Assembly (NCBI GenBank): GCA_947650365.1
Contig: OX393552.1
Coordinates: 51,826,043 to 51,890,042, forward strand
Direction of reading: 5' to 3'
DNA length: 64,000 nt
Source: Chamaelirium japonicum
Lineage: Eukaryota > Streptophyta > Magnoliopsida > Liliales > Melanthiaceae
Positions 10,703-23,574 of this stretch are shown piece after piece. The notes beneath the pieces were generated by a model that worked only from the letters and a program-made list of their open reading frames with translations, made no database searches and was not told the origin of the DNA. The position numbers and the translations under genes were made by a program. The number at the start of each line of letters is the position of its first letter. Position 1 is the stretch's first letter.

Positions 10703-11161
10703 TGGTTTTTCAAACAATAGGGGGTATTTTTAGTAAGAGATAATTTGTCAAACGACAGGGGCGTAAGTGATAATTTGGCGAGAGGGAGCGGGGTGGGCGA
10801 GGTGAAGGGGTGAACCGGTCGCGGAGGACAGAGAGGAGTTTCGAACGCTCGATTAGAAAAAGGAAAGGATGTCGGATTGAAAAGGAAGGTGTTTGAACTT
10901 TGAATTGGCCCATTGGGGGCTTTAGGTTTTTCAGAGACAGTGCATCTTTTGGAATTTGGTGGGTTGCGGGTGACAAAAGGTTTGCGTGGGGGGCCCCACA
11001 CCTCTTTCTCCGATTCAAATGTGATATGAATGGGCATGGGAGTCATGCAAATTACGGTAACAAGCCCCCGTTGGACTTGCAAAGGAATCCTATTTTGCTT
11101 GGAAGATGGGCCTAATTAGACAATGGGCCTCCACTAACATAATGAGTAGGGATATTTTTTA

Positions 11162-12247
11162 GGGAAATATTATTCATACCCCATAAATCTGTAATTAGCC
11201 CCCATTTCCAAGAAACTTGAATACACCCCATTTTTTTTTTTCATACCCCATTCTTATCCCAAAAATACTCTTCCCCCTTACACCCCACCTTCAATACACC
11301 CCAGTTAAATGGCCCGCCCCAACTTGATTATACCCCAATCAAACACATACCCCTTTAAATATACCCCAATTATATGCACTCTTGAATACACCCCACTCTT
11401 AAATAAACCCCATGCAGTTGGCTGATACTTGAAGGCACAAGTAGAGCTGCAACTTGGGCGGGCCAACCTGAACCCAACCCGAGTCCAACCCGAATTTGGG
11501 CGGGCTAATCCGAGCCCAACCCGAATCATTTCTCCTCGACCCGACACGAAGTTAGCGGGTCCGGGTCAAGGCTAAACGGGTTCGGGTCGTAAACGGGTCG
11601 ACACGATAGACCCGTTTATTAAACGGGTCGGGTCCGGGTTTAGGGTCTGGACACGGTAGACCCAGGAAGACCCGTTTAGTATTCAATAGATCATGTCAAG
11701 TCGGGTCGGGTCGGGTCTACCAACAATCCGATACTATAATATATAAAACCAGTGGGTCTTTCGGGTCAGGTCGGGTCAAGTCGGATTGGGTTGGATCGGG
11801 TCAACTGAATAGATCCGGGTGGTAAACGGGTCTTATCGTGTCTACCTGTTTATTAGCGAGTCGGGTACGGGTTTAGGATCTAGGCACGATTAGTTAAACG
11901 GGTCGGGTCCGGGTCTAGGGGTTTTGGACACGACACGAAACTAGACACGACACGAACCCGACACGACACGACTCATTGCCACCCCTAGCTGCAACTTGGG
12001 CGGGCCAACCCGACTTTGGGCGGGTTAACCCGAACCCACCCCGCACAACCCGACGGGTTGGGCGGGGCTAAGTTTAAACGAACATTGGGTTGGGTTGGGG
12101 TACAAAAGACGCTGAGCAGGGGCTTTGGGGTTTGGGGTATAAAAAAAAGGGCATTGTTGGTATTAAAGGATTGTTGAGTAAGTTATTGAGAAACGCTAGG
12201 GATACGGGGGCTAATTACAGATTTTTGGGGTATGAATAAAATTTCCC
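11162..12247. mobile_element. Terminal-inverted-repeat element, MULE-like, 1.09 kb
   Basis: The left end 'gggaaatattattcatacc' and the reverse complement of the right end 'gggaaattttattcatacc' match over about 42 bp, through 'aaatctgtaattagccccc'. The flanks carry ATTTTTTA(G) at 11154-11161 and 12248-12255, an 8- to 9-bp target duplication. Long inverted repeats plus this duplication length point to Mutator-like elements, though hAT cannot be excluded. There is no transposase. The interior carries at least one other inserted repeat. Confidence 0.75.
11445..12010. repeat. Inner repeat block rich in 'cgggtcgggtc', bounded by a 24-bp direct repeat
   Basis: 'agctgcaacttgggcgggcc' occurs at 11445 and 11987. 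Between them lie many variants of 'gacccgacacga' and 'aaacgggtcgggtccgggtt', ending 'attgccacccctag', the usual edge of a common plant hAT-like MITE. It is probably a MITE that inserted inside the larger element; its left edge is not recognisable. Confidence 0.55.
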
Positions 12248-12255
12248 ATTTTTTA

Positions 12256-14135
12256 GGAGAAAACTAGTTATTAGTCCCTATAAAAAGTTCCTATTAATCT
12301 AAAGCATCTCTAGCGAGCTCCTAGGTGTCTTCCCTATTTTTGAAGCTCCAAACCTACCATGTGGTAGGCTAAGTATGGAGTGGGGATTGAAGAGCACTCC
12401 AACGAGTTACTCAATCTATCCCTATTTTTTCTTTAAAAAAATAAAATGCTCATTCGAACTACACAAAGTGTTTTATTCATGCCGCGGGCTCACTCTCAAA
12501 CACTCCCTACTATATTCGTTAGCTACAACGAGAGCATTATCAGAACTAAAAATTGAAAAATATCTGTTGGGCCCGTTAGGGCATTGTTTAAAACCCATTC
12601 TCTGTTTGTTTCGCTACAGTCCCGAATGCTGAAAGACCCTCTCTGGACCGTTCTCTATTGTGAGTGGCAGAATACTTTTATTCACAATCACGACAGGTGC
12701 TTCTCATCCATGCCCTTTTTAAATTCAAACCCAACTGCCCTTTTTCTTATCCAAGGACTTGATGTGAAATGAGATTTGTCCGCATCCTTATTACAAGTCG
12801 GAACTTGTTATATGGATCTATTACTAAGTCACTCATTTTTATAATTTAGGGATGAATGAGTAAATAGCATGCCATTTGATTAGGTCTTCCAGCCATAGGA
12901 CTTTATGTTTTCTCAAACAATAGTTTTAACTCAGGACATGGACAGGTCATAAAGAGAAATGATTGATGCTGCCTCAACGAAAGAAGGAAAAAATAAAAAA
13001 AAAGAATAATCTGGGACAGAACACACAAGTCTTCTTTCATTCAAATGATAAAAACTTTAAACATTATCATCCAACTATAATCCCATTTCGATAGGATTCG
13101 AACGATGATGGAGAACTCTAGTTATGAAGGCTATAGAGCCTAACTGATATATATTTTTCATCGATAATTTGATGTTCATTTTCTATGATTGGTACCAAAA
13201 ACTTGATCGACGCCATTTTGCAATATAAGCTACTGTCGGAAAATCTATAAAGATAGTGGGTAGAAAGACTTTAATTATTGATTGAGAGAAGTAAACTCAT
13301 ACCTCATGGGTGCAATTGGGCTTGTGCCAAACCACCACAACCTTGTTGCGCCGTGGAGGCCTTCAAGTCTTCAGGGTGTTGCCCAAAGGTTCGAGGATTA
13401 GAGCCCTACAGAGATAACACAACCATACAGAGAATTCGATACATCAACACAATAGTATGAACAACACAGATTCAACAAGCAAACATGGATTTCAATTATC
13501 ACTAGTAAGAGACTACTTCATACGGTAGTCGTTGTTTGTTAGATCTCGCAAACCCTCTTCTTGCTCCTCTCACAGAATCACCCATGACGTAGAAACAACC
13601 CGCTACAGAGATACAAAGAACCCGGAAGAAGACCTAGATGAACTTGAGGGAGAACCCGGAGATGAACTTCCCCTCTCTTTTTCCTTCTTCCCTCATCTTC
13701 CGTCTTCTACTCTTCTCTTTCTCTCTTCCTTCCTTCCTCTCTCTTCTTCCCTTGTAGCAAACCCTAGACCTGGTTTCCCTTCTCTCTCTGTCCTTTAATC
13801 TGCTCTCTTAACCCTCTACCTTAGAAGAACCACTTCACCGTGGTAACTTGCTGCCATGCTCCCTTGAACATCCAAGAGTCCCGAGGGGAGTGCCATGTCG
13901 ACGCCCCCTTGGATCCAGCATTCTCTTCCTTGACTCTCTCTTCTTTGTAGATAATCGAGAACAACCTTCAGTAGTCTCTCGTTCAATGCCCTAGAGCCCT
14001 ACCCCCTCCCCCTATAAGGACGAAAACAAATGGCTTTAGGATTCCCAAAACAGCCCAAAAAATGCACCCAAAACATGCTTCCCACGCTAGTCGAGCATAC
14101 GATGGGAACATCGTGTGCATGAAAGATTTGGGATT
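12256..14135. other. Intergenic, unclassified repeat-like DNA
   Basis: No gene is supported. Around 12300-12420 are 'agcatctctagcg' and 'gcactccaacgag' phrases of a dispersed plant repeat family that recurs at 63.69 kb. From about 13270 to 14135 pyrimidine-rich segments ('cttctctctctgtcc') precede the insertion point of the large gypsy element; the same DNA resumes at 27182. This host segment ('gtcgagcatacgatgg', 'catcgtgtgcatg') reads like an older repeat, but I could not name it. Confidence 0.4.
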
Positions 14136-15232
14136 TGCCTTGTCACGCCCCAGAAATGTAACATCCCAAAATAAATTAATAATTTAAAAGTTATTATAAG
14201 AATTTTTGATAAAAAAATCGGACTAGGCCATTGCGTCCGTCTCGTCGAAACGATCAAAAAACCTATACAAACTTTTGCATTTTGAACTCATTTAGAGCAT
14301 TTAAAAGTTTAAAGAAAAAAATTATATATATAGCCAATAAAAGGATTCGAACCAGGGATCCATTTAGTAGAATTTTAAACTTTTCCCTCTAACCAAAAGG
14401 CCCTTACTGCTTTTCTATCTAAATACAAAAAAAAAATAATTATTATAGTAAAGAGGGGGAGACCAAAAGACATCTCAACCGATGACCCTTCGTTTCCGAT
14501 CGGACGGGAACAGTCGCGCAGCTGAAACAGTAAATAGCTATTTTGCAATTAATACCTTAGGACTTTTGATATTCTCGAAAGGCCTATATAAAACCCCTCT
14601 TCAACAGAGTTCTTCACTCAAGCCCCCACCTCGATATCCGTGCCCAGCCCTGCACCACCTCCGGCCACCACCTCCGTCGGTCGCCACCACCTCCGGCCAC
14701 CGCCACCTCCTGCCGACCGCCGCTGCCTCATACCACCCCGGGTTGTCGGGTCGGGTATGGAATTTAAACCCATTTAACTCGGGTTTTAACCCGTTATAAA
14801 ATGTTGGTGCAAAAAAGGCTAAACTTCTTTTATAACCCACAACCTTTTCTAAACCCAATCTAAAACCCTTTAGACTAACCAAGAGATCCATTTACACCTT
14901 ATGTTTAAGAATCACCATAATTAAATATATATATATTATCAAGGTAAACTGTATTGACCATATCTTACCCATACAGACTCTGAATTGAGCCCCGTCAGTG
15001 GCCTTGGACTCGTAATAACAAAATACACCTACGGAGATCATAAAATACCAGAACAGATAATTAAAAAGTATATTTACCATTTTACCCCTAAGGTAAAATG
15101 GTCATAACTTTTTTATTTGAACTCGGAATCGAATTCCGTCTGCAACCACATGATTGTGGTTATGATTCGGAACCACCGATATTATAAAACTCATAAACTT
15201 GGTAGGCTACAAAAATAGTTTGTTTTAAATTT

Positions 15233-15375
15233 CTGGGCCGAAGCCCAATAAAACCCTTAAGCTTTTGGGCCGAAGCCCATTAACCATTCAGCCTTTGGGC
15301 CTAAGCTCATTAACCCATTAAGGCTCTGGGCCGAAGCCCCTCAACCTATTAAACACCGTGGGCCGAAGCCCAATA
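15233..15375. repeat. Array of palindromic 'gggccgaagcccа'-type repeats in LTR
   Basis: Five copies of a GGGCC...GGCCC-type self-complementary phrase (gggccgaagccc) at about 30-bp spacing, separated by 'aataaaaccctta'-like linkers. The block is duplicated in the other LTR at about 19723-19865. Confidence 0.8.
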
Positions 15376-15899
15376 AAGCTCAATAACAAACTATGATAAA
15401 ATAACTCTGCCTTTGTTAAACTGCACCGCTATTGCTGAGAGCAACCTGACCTTTTTACTAAAGGCAGACCACCCATTTAAATTCCTTCAATATCGGCTAT
15501 TTTAGCTATACCGGGAGCAAACGAACTCCGAATTAAGTTCTGTCTACGGCCAAAATTTTAGAATGAAAAACTCTACAAACTGGGTATAAATTCAAATTAT
15601 TTTAAAAATAGTCAAAATACCCCTATAAGATAAAATGCATTAAATAAATTAGTTTAAAAACCTAAGGAATCCATATTGGAATTTGATTCCATCTGATCCT
15701 TGGGAAATAGAATATAAAACTAACAAAAAAGAACACTATATTTCAGGTCATGAGCTTACTAGGTCATCTCCATCGGTGAAGGATTCTACAACACTTTAGG
15801 TAGGGGATTTAAATTAAGTTGTTCATGCTAAGTATATGATATCGAATAACGGTAGATTGCTATGGACTTGTAAATTTTGAGATATGTGATCACTTATTT

Positions 15900-16130
15900 G
15901 GGTGTGGGGCTAGCCCTGGCTGAGGGCAAAAAATATCCTGGGTGTGGGTCTAGACCTGGCTGAGGCCAAAAAGTAACCTGGGTGTGGGTCTAGCCCTAGC
16001 TGAGGCCAAAAAGTTACCTAGGTATGGGGCTAGCCTAGTCTGGTGACTAAAAGAACCTAGGTGTGGGGCTAGCCTTGTTGCGGACAAAAAGTACCCGGGT
16101 AAGGCTTGAGATTCCTACCCTGACTGAGAC
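15900..16130. repeat. 40-bp tandem array in LTR, about 5 units
   Basis: Units start at 15900, 15940, 15980, 16020 and 16060 with the core 'gtgtggggctagccctggct' followed by 'gaggccaaaaagta'. The period is exactly 40 bp. The homologous array in the other LTR spans 20388-20590. Confidence 0.85.
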
Positions 16131-16599
16131 CAAAAAGGGAATCGGGTGATCAAAGTCTTTTTAATTACTATTCATAGTCATGTTCACTGCTTCTTCAGTA
16201 CATATATCTTAGCATGAATAAACTAAGTTATTAGATGAGTCAGTGGATTAGACTCACCCCCCTACAGGTGTTGTGGTCTCTATAGAGACTGGCCCTACAA
16301 GTCAAGGAAAGGAGGAAGCACGAATAGAGGATGAACCGGAGGGGATCGAAGATCCGCTCTACACTCCGTACTATGAGGATGCAGAAACGAAAATATAAAG
16401 AGTTGATGTCGCATCTAAGTTTTAGTTTTTAAAGTTCAAGCCATGTATCAAATCTTTATATTATATTGCATGGTTATGAATAAAAGAGGCTCAGTTAATC
16501 TCCATATTTGATGGAATTTAATTTATATCAAGTTTTACTTCTAACACGCCAGTGTTATAAGGGTTGAATTAATCCGTAAAATACCGGGGCGTTACAACT

Positions 16600-16612
16600 T
16601 GGTATCAGAGCC
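16600..16612 (+). other. Primer binding site, tRNA-iMet
   Basis: TGGTATCAGAGCC, three bases after the 5' LTR end, is the complement of the 3' end of plant initiator Met tRNA. Confidence 0.9.
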
Positions 16613-18620
16613 TAGGTAATATGTCCTAGGAGAAAAAAAAAATTCATTAACAAGAAGGACATCGGTAGGGTAGTCACTTAACCTAGAGCACAAGTTCGGT
16701 CATGTGAAGTAAATCTAGGTACACCTAGTCCTAGATGATTAAGACATTGATAACCTAAGACAATTAATCGCTAGAACAAAGTATATACATGAACTTTAAG
16801 ATCTCTCTTTTAAATATGTTATAATAGCTTTCGATGCGTATGTCTGAGACAATAGCATTAGACGCTGAGAAGTTAGTCAACCTAAAAGACAATATAGGTA
16901 CATTGAAATGAGAAAGTATGATCACATAAAGAGAACTGAAAACTAATTAGAATTATAAGATACCTCTTCGTAACGATATGGAAACATAAGAAGGTGTTAT
17001 AAACCCTAGTAGTAACTCGATTAGGGTAAGAAATCCCTAAGGAATAAATCAATTTAAGTTCTTAAAACTTGTTTTGAGAACACGTCACTATAGTATCTTA
17101 GCAGAAACAATGTTCAATAATCATCCAAAAGAAACTATTCTTAAGTCTTTTATTAATATAAACTTAGTCGTGTATCAAAGACTAAAACATCTTTCCTATG
17201 TAACCTAAAACCTATCCAAAGTATTAGAACCTTATCTAGGTTAATCAATCTTGATGAGAGTAGGTTAACTCAGGAATTAGATTTATGTATGCCAATTTCT
17301 CAAAAAAAAAAATAAAGCATCCATGATAACTCCTATAAGAACTAAGATACTTCTCGAATAAAATCTATAGTCAAGAAGTCCAATGGACTCCAACCTCAAG
17401 CGATTAGTAACATACAAATGATTGACACAAATAAGTAAAGTTTTAAATATAATCGAGTTGAATGTAGAATATTAGTCACTTCCTAGTATTTAATTTTTAC
17501 AAAAACATGGTAAGATCTGGGTGGAATCATTAGTGTATAGAGAACTAATTTCAAGTACATAATTGACTTAAAAATTATAACATGTACTGTGATAATTAGG
17601 ATTGAGGATAATCATCATTTCTCGAATTCAAGTTCAATGGAAAGGGCTACCTAGGAAAGGGCTGCCTGGGGTTAGGTGGAGCCGTTCCATGGGAAAAAGG
17701 GCTGCCAACTGCCAGTGTGGAGCCACCTAAGGTGCAGCCGCCTAGGACTTTGACTTCGAGATCATGATAGTTTACCTCTACATCCTAAATGATCAGAGTC
17801 AAATAGTTAAAGTTTTTAATAGTAAAAAAAAATTATTCAATTAAATTACCTTGACTCTCAAGCCAACTCTATTCTTATATCACTGTGGTTCCTGGTGAAT
17901 ACAGTAGCCAAGTACAGTTGATGTGTGAGTAGAGAAAGTCAAAAAAAAAGTTTATTCTCAAACCTTAGAATTTATTGCCTTATTGGAGCCCATAAACAAA
18001 ACACTCAGATAAGTTAATAATTAACTCTTAGGAGAAAAGATTAATATTATAATAGAAAGATCTACTATCAGATATTTCAAGGTTAGCAAAGTAATATTAA
18101 AACTCCAAAAGGTTATCGATTAAATATTTTATATTCAAAATATATTTACAAAGTGAAAGGAGTAAAATTTGAGTGGTCGAAATTCAGTGAGAATACATCA
18201 CAAGAACTAAAGAAGAAACTCACTACAGCTCCGACTTTGACGATACCAGAAAGTGGGAAAAAGTATACACTTTACACGGATGTATCTCATGTAGGGTTAG
18301 GAGGTGATCTTATTGTAAGATGGTCAAATAGTGGCTAATGTACATCTAGTCTTTCAAGTATCCATATGAACCTGATCCTTCTCATATTTTGGAAAATGAA
18401 AACATTCAATCAGATGCATATTACGTGGGAGTACTTGTGAAGGTTTTAAACACCAAAGATAAAGTATTGCGAAGCAAAACTATACGATTGGTAAAAGTAC
18501 TATGGTAACATCACAATGAGGAAGAAGTTACTTGGGAATTAGAGTCAGAAATACACTAGTTCAACAACTAAGGTACGTACTTTAAATTTCGAGAACGAAA
18601 TTTTTATTAGGGGTAGAGGA
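16613..18620 (+). other. Eroded interior of nested gypsy
   Basis: About 2 kb, AT-rich, with only traces of coding: an RNase H-like peptide and a chromodomain-side tail near the 3' end. No gag, protease, reverse transcriptase or integrase is recognisable. A fossil with many breaks. Confidence 0.75.
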
Positions 18621-21083
18621 TGTAACATCCCAAAATAAATTAATAATTTAAAAATCATTATAAGAATTTTTGATAAAACATCGAACTGCGCCATTGCGTC
18701 TGTCTTATCAAAACGATCAAAAAATCTATACAAACTTTTACGTTTTGAACTCATTTAGAGCATTTAAAAATTGAAAGAAATTTTTTTTTTTTTATATATA
18801 TATATATATAGCCAATAGAAGGATTCGAACCAAGGACCCATTTAGTAGAATTTTAAATTTTTCCCTCTAACCAAAAGACCCTTAATGCTTTTCTTTCTAA
18901 ATACAAGGAAAATATTATTATAGTAAAGAGGGGGAGACCAAAAGACATCTCAACCGACGACCCTTCGTTTTCGATCGGATGGGAACAGTCGTGCAGCTGA
19001 AATAGTAAATGGCTATTTTGCAATTAAGACCTTGGGACTTTTGGTATTCCCGAAAGGCCTATATAAACCCCCCCTTCAACAGAGTTCTTTACTCAAGCCC
19101 CTACCTCGATATCCGTGCCCAGCCCTCCACCACCTCCGGCCACCACCTCCGCCGGTTGCCACCACCTCCGGCCACCACCTCCACTGGTCGCCACCACCTC
19201 CGGCCGGCCGCCGCCGCCTCACACCACCCCGGGTTGTCGGGTCGGGTATGGAATTTAAACCCATTTAATTCGGGTTTTAACCCGTCATAAAATATTGGTG
19301 CAAAAAGGCTAGACTTCATTTAGAACCCACAACCTTTTCTAAACCCAATCTAAAACCCTTTAGACTAACCAAGAGATCCATTTACACCTTATGTTTAAGA
19401 ATCACCATAATTAAATATATAGATTATCAAGGTAAACTGTATTGATCATATCTTACCCATACGGACTCTGAATTGAGCCCCGTTAGTGGTCTTGGACTCG
19501 TAATAACAAAATACACCTACTGAGATCATAAAATATCAAAATCGACAATTAAAAAGTATATTTACCATTTTACCCCTAAGGTAAAATGGTCATAACCTTT
19601 TTATTTGAACTCGGAATCAAATTCCGTCTGCAACCATATGATTGTGGTTATGATTCGGAACCATCGATATTATAAAACCCCTAAACCTGGTAGGCCATAA
19701 ATATAGTTTGTTTTAAATTTCTGGGCCCAAGCCCAATAAAACCCTTAAGCTTTTGGGCCGAAGCCCATTAACCATTCAGCCTCTGGGCCTAAGCCCATTA
19801 ACCCATTAAGCCTCTGGGCCGAAGCCCCTCAACCTATTAAACACCGTGGGCGGAAGCCCAATAAAGCCCAATAACAAACTGTGATAAAATAACTCTGCCT
19901 TCGTTAAACTGTACCGCTATTGCTGAGAGCAACATGACCTTTTTACTAATGGCAGACCACCCATTTAAATTCCTTTAATACCGGCTATTTTGGCCATACC
20001 GGGAGCAAACGAACTCCGAATTAAGTTCCGTCTACGGCCAAAGTTTTAGAATTAAAACCTCTACAAACTGGGTATAAATTCAAATTATTTTAAAAATGAC
20101 CAAAATACCCCTATAAGATAAAATGCATTAAATAAATTAGTTTAAAAACCTAAGGAATCCATATTGGAATTTGATTCCATCTGATCCTTGGGAAATGGAA
20201 TATAAAACTAATAAAAGAGAATACTATATTTCAAGTCATGAGTTTACTAAGTCATCTACATCGGTGAAGGATTCTACAATACTTTAGGTAGGGGATTTAA
20301 ACTAAGTTGTTCATGCTAAGTATATGATATCGAATAACGGTAGATTGCTATGGACTTGTAAATTTTGAGATATGTGATCACTTATTTGGGTATGGGGCTA
20401 GCCCTGGCTGAGGCCAAAAAGTATCATGGGTGTGGGTCTAGCCCTGGTTGAGGCCAAAAAGTAATCTGGGTGTGGGTCTAGCCCTGGCTGAGGCCAAAAA
20501 GTTACCTAGGTATGGGGCTAGCCTAATCTGGTGACTAAAAGAACCTATGTGTGGGGCTAGCCTTGTTGCGAACAAAAAGTACCCGGGTAAGGCTTGAGAT
20601 TCCTACCCTGGCTGAGACCAAAAAGGGAATCGGGTGATTAATATCTTTTTAATTACTATTCATAGTCATGTTTACTGCTTCTTCAGTACATATATCTTAG
20701 CATGAATAAACTAAGTTATTAGGTGAGTCAGTGGATTAGACTCACCCCCTACATGTATTGTGGTCTCTACAGAGACTGACCCTACAAGTCAAAGAAAGGA
20801 GGAAGCATGAATAGAGGACGAACCGAAGGGGATTGAAGATCCGCTCTACACTCCGTACTATGAGAATACAGGAACAGAAATATGAAGAGTTGATGTCGCA
20901 TTTAAGTTTTAGTTTTTAAAGTTCAAGCCATGTATCAAATCTTTATATTATATTACATGGTTATGAATAAAAGAGGCTCAGTTAATCTCCATATTTGATA
21001 GAATTTAATTTATATCAAGTTTTACTTCTAACACCCCAGTGTTATACGGGTTGAATTAATCCGTAAAATACCGGGGCGTTATA
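18621..21083 (+). repeat. 3' LTR of nested gypsy
   Basis: It is 2463 bp and colinear with the 5' LTR, including the TATA box, CCACC-rich leader, 'gggccgaagccca' block and 40-bp array. It is directly followed by the AGAAA target duplication. Confidence 0.9.
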
Positions 21084-21088
21084 AGAAA

Positions 21089-23574
21089 TCTGGAACCGAT
21101 CCCTGGGATGTGAGGTGAGAAAAATAAGAGGATTTAGGGTTTGGTCACCTAACTATACCAATTAAGGTTTCTCATAGGACTGCAGCTCTCTCCTAAATGA
21201 AGAAGAAGGAGGAGGGAGAAACAAGGGGTATTTTAAAACTTGATTTTAAAAAAAAAAAATATTTTATTAAGAGAAAACCGAGAGAGCTAAAAACTTTTGA
21301 TAGAGATGACCACGCTCGACCGTCAACCGGGCTATCCTCTCAACATGTGCGGCCTACCGGTGCCCCACATGCTGACATAATTTTCTCTTAAAGGAGCCCG
21401 AGGCTCAAGTCTCTGACGGTGAGCCGAGTAACCTCGCCCGCTCTCTAGCACTCGGGTCCTGGTTTATGGGTCATATCTACGGAGCTTGTCGACTAGGTCA
21501 CTTTAATATTCATATTTTCATAGGGAGTTACCCTAGGATTGGGGCCTTGAGGAGAGGCATACCTAGAAGATTCAGCTGGATCATCACCACTAATAATCAC
21601 AAACACTGACTAGACTAAATAATCATTATTCTAATCCAATCGATTATATTGCTAGAATAAGAAAAACTACAAGACGATACACTGAAGATAAGATACTACC
21701 GCGGTCCTAACTCCGTCTCGAGCCTCCCACTGCTACTCCTGAACCTCCGTACCTACAGGAGAGTCTACTCGTGGGAAAGAGTAGCCCCCAATGGAAAACT
21801 GGGAGATTAGCCAAATTAATGGCTAATGACATCCTAGTAGCCTTTAATAATATGAGACAACCGATCTAATTGAATTAGATTATATTTAGCAGTCCTAATC
21901 CTACCAGCAGTCTATGTTCTCATGCAATACCTACTGTCACTAGAGTGTCTAACATAAAGTTCATTCGATATTCCACCGTATTAATGAACAAATAAATCGA
22001 CCATCTAGATTATCATGCTCTACAATTTCATGAGCCAACGTTAAGATTCCATAATTGTTAATTAGCAATCATATAAAATATTTATCCTAATGTGAACCCC
22101 GGATATTTTGTTCATCCTGCCCTCGATCGGGCATTACTATAGGGCCTTTTATTTCGATATAGAGGGCCAACTCTCTCGCCGTGCATCCTCCCACACCATG
22201 CACAAATAACCCATATGATCATAAGGGGTTTCCGAGAGAGAAGAGAGAAGAGAGAAGAGGGAGATTGGGTCGTGTTGGGGAGAGATATCCGATAAGGAAG
22301 AGGAGAGAGATCTTGAGAGATCGGAGGGAAGAGAGAGACGTAGAGAAAGAGGGTTGGCTGGGTGGGTTTGGGGGTTGGGGTCAGGTCGGGTCAGTTTTAG
22401 ATTCAAGAGAGAGAAAGATAGATCTGAGAGAAGAGAGAGAGAGAGAGAGACGGTTGGGTTGGGTTGGGGTCGGGTGAGGGAGATGGTTTTTGGGGGGAAA
22501 TTAAGAAGAGAGGGGGAGAGAGGAATGGATGGAGATGGGGTTTGGGGCTGGGTGCATTCGATCTTGATCGGATGGTTGGGGGATTTAAGGATTGATGTGA
22601 AGAGGTTGACACAAAGAGATGAGGTGCAATCCGATTTAATCGAATGACCTTAATATAATATAAATGATATGAATCTAATTTAAGATCTGATTTGGGGTTT
22701 TGAATAGTAATTGATCCGATCCATAAGATTAGGTTGGTTGGGGTTTGGTTGAAATAGGATGGTTGAAGGGGATGGATGAAGTTTAAATGGGTTTGGTTGG
22801 GTTATGTTAGAGTTGGGTTTGAGTGGGGTGGTCTGATGGTGTGAATAGAATGTTGGGTTTGTTTTAGTGAATTAAGGGGATGATTGACCTGGTTGGTTGA
22901 AAAGGGGGTTGAAAGGGTTGGTTGGAGATGGGTTGCAGTTGTTTTGGCGTGTGCGGGTAGTTGGATTGAATGGGATTTGAGTGGTGAGGATTTTTGTGCG
23001 TTGGTTCGAAATCAGATGGCCGTGGAAAGAGAAATTAGAGGCCATCAAATGTGTTATTGCTAGCAATCCCGTGGCCAAGGAAAAGAGGAAGGCCTACGGG
23101 GTGTCGGCCTAGGGTCTCGAAAATCGAGTCAGCCCGATCGAGTCGGATCGGTGCTTGGGTCATCATATCATCCCTAGGTCGGACGACTGGTTGGATGGCA
23201 TGACTTGTGTCGCTCGGTAGCGGGTCACAACAGGAACAACCCATGGTTGGCAACATATATATATAATTATTAATTATTAAATAAGATACATTTGCTCACT
23301 TGCACACTCAACACCCGCACGCACGCGAACGCACGCTCACACACATACACATATCTGGACAATTATACTGCCATCATCACATTGTCTCACGACCTGGACC
23401 CGGGACCCATGGTTTGGTTCAACTCAAGTCCATAACACAGCACAAGTATCACTAATTCGAAGCAACAAACAATTAGGTATTAAACTTGTTATTATAGCAG
23501 CAATAATTATAATTAAATAAACACGTAGGGGGGTGCTCTCAGCAAAAGTGGATTCGGAAGTTCCGAGTATTACA
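21089..23574 (-). repeat. Main part of outer element's 3' LTR (copy A)
   Basis: With the 16 bases at 14141-14156 this forms one LTR of about 2.5 kb. On the minus strand it starts TGTAATACTCGG at 23574 and ends GGGGCGTGACA at 14141. It is homologous to the 5' LTR over roughly 1.1 kb and to the solo LTR at 30.1-34.6 kb over most of its length. It includes a GA-rich region (22230-22450) and (CA)-rich sequence near 23300-23350. Apparent reading frames in the GA-rich part are low complexity. Confidence 0.75.

Larger units (their letters stand above)
14157..16596 (+). repeat. 5' LTR of nested gypsy
   Basis: It is 2440 bp. A TATA box 'ctatataaaa' lies near 14584, followed by a CCACC-rich leader (14650-14730). 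A block of 'gggccgaagccca' repeats is at 15233-15375 and a 40-bp tandem array at 15900-16100. The same order recurs in the 3' copy. Confidence 0.9.
14157..21083 (+). mobile_element. Nested Ty3/gypsy (chromovirus-like) element
   Basis: A 6.9-kb element inserted in the 3' LTR of the surrounding element. LTRs are 14157-16596 and 18621-21083, starting 'tgtaacatcccaaaa' and ending 'ccggggcgttaca' (last bases differ in the second). The target duplication AGAAA is at 14152-14156 and 21084-21088. The primer site TGGTATCAGAGCC is at 16600-16612, matching initiator Met tRNA, and a purine tract 'aggggtagagga' precedes the 3' LTR. The 2-kb interior is a broken remnant: an RNase H-like stretch near 18230-18310 (TLYTDVSHVGLGG) and a chromodomain-side tail near 18490-18560. 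LTR divergence is about 5-8% by eye. It cannot encode its own proteins. Confidence 0.9.

Noticed and set aside
14141-14156. TIR-type DNA transposon for the 14.1-27.2 kb element, from its 17-bp inverted ends
   Set aside because: The internal tRNA primer site, paired LTRs, chromovirus-like polyprotein end and 5-bp target duplication identify an LTR retrotransposon; the inverted ends come from the unusual edge of one LTR.
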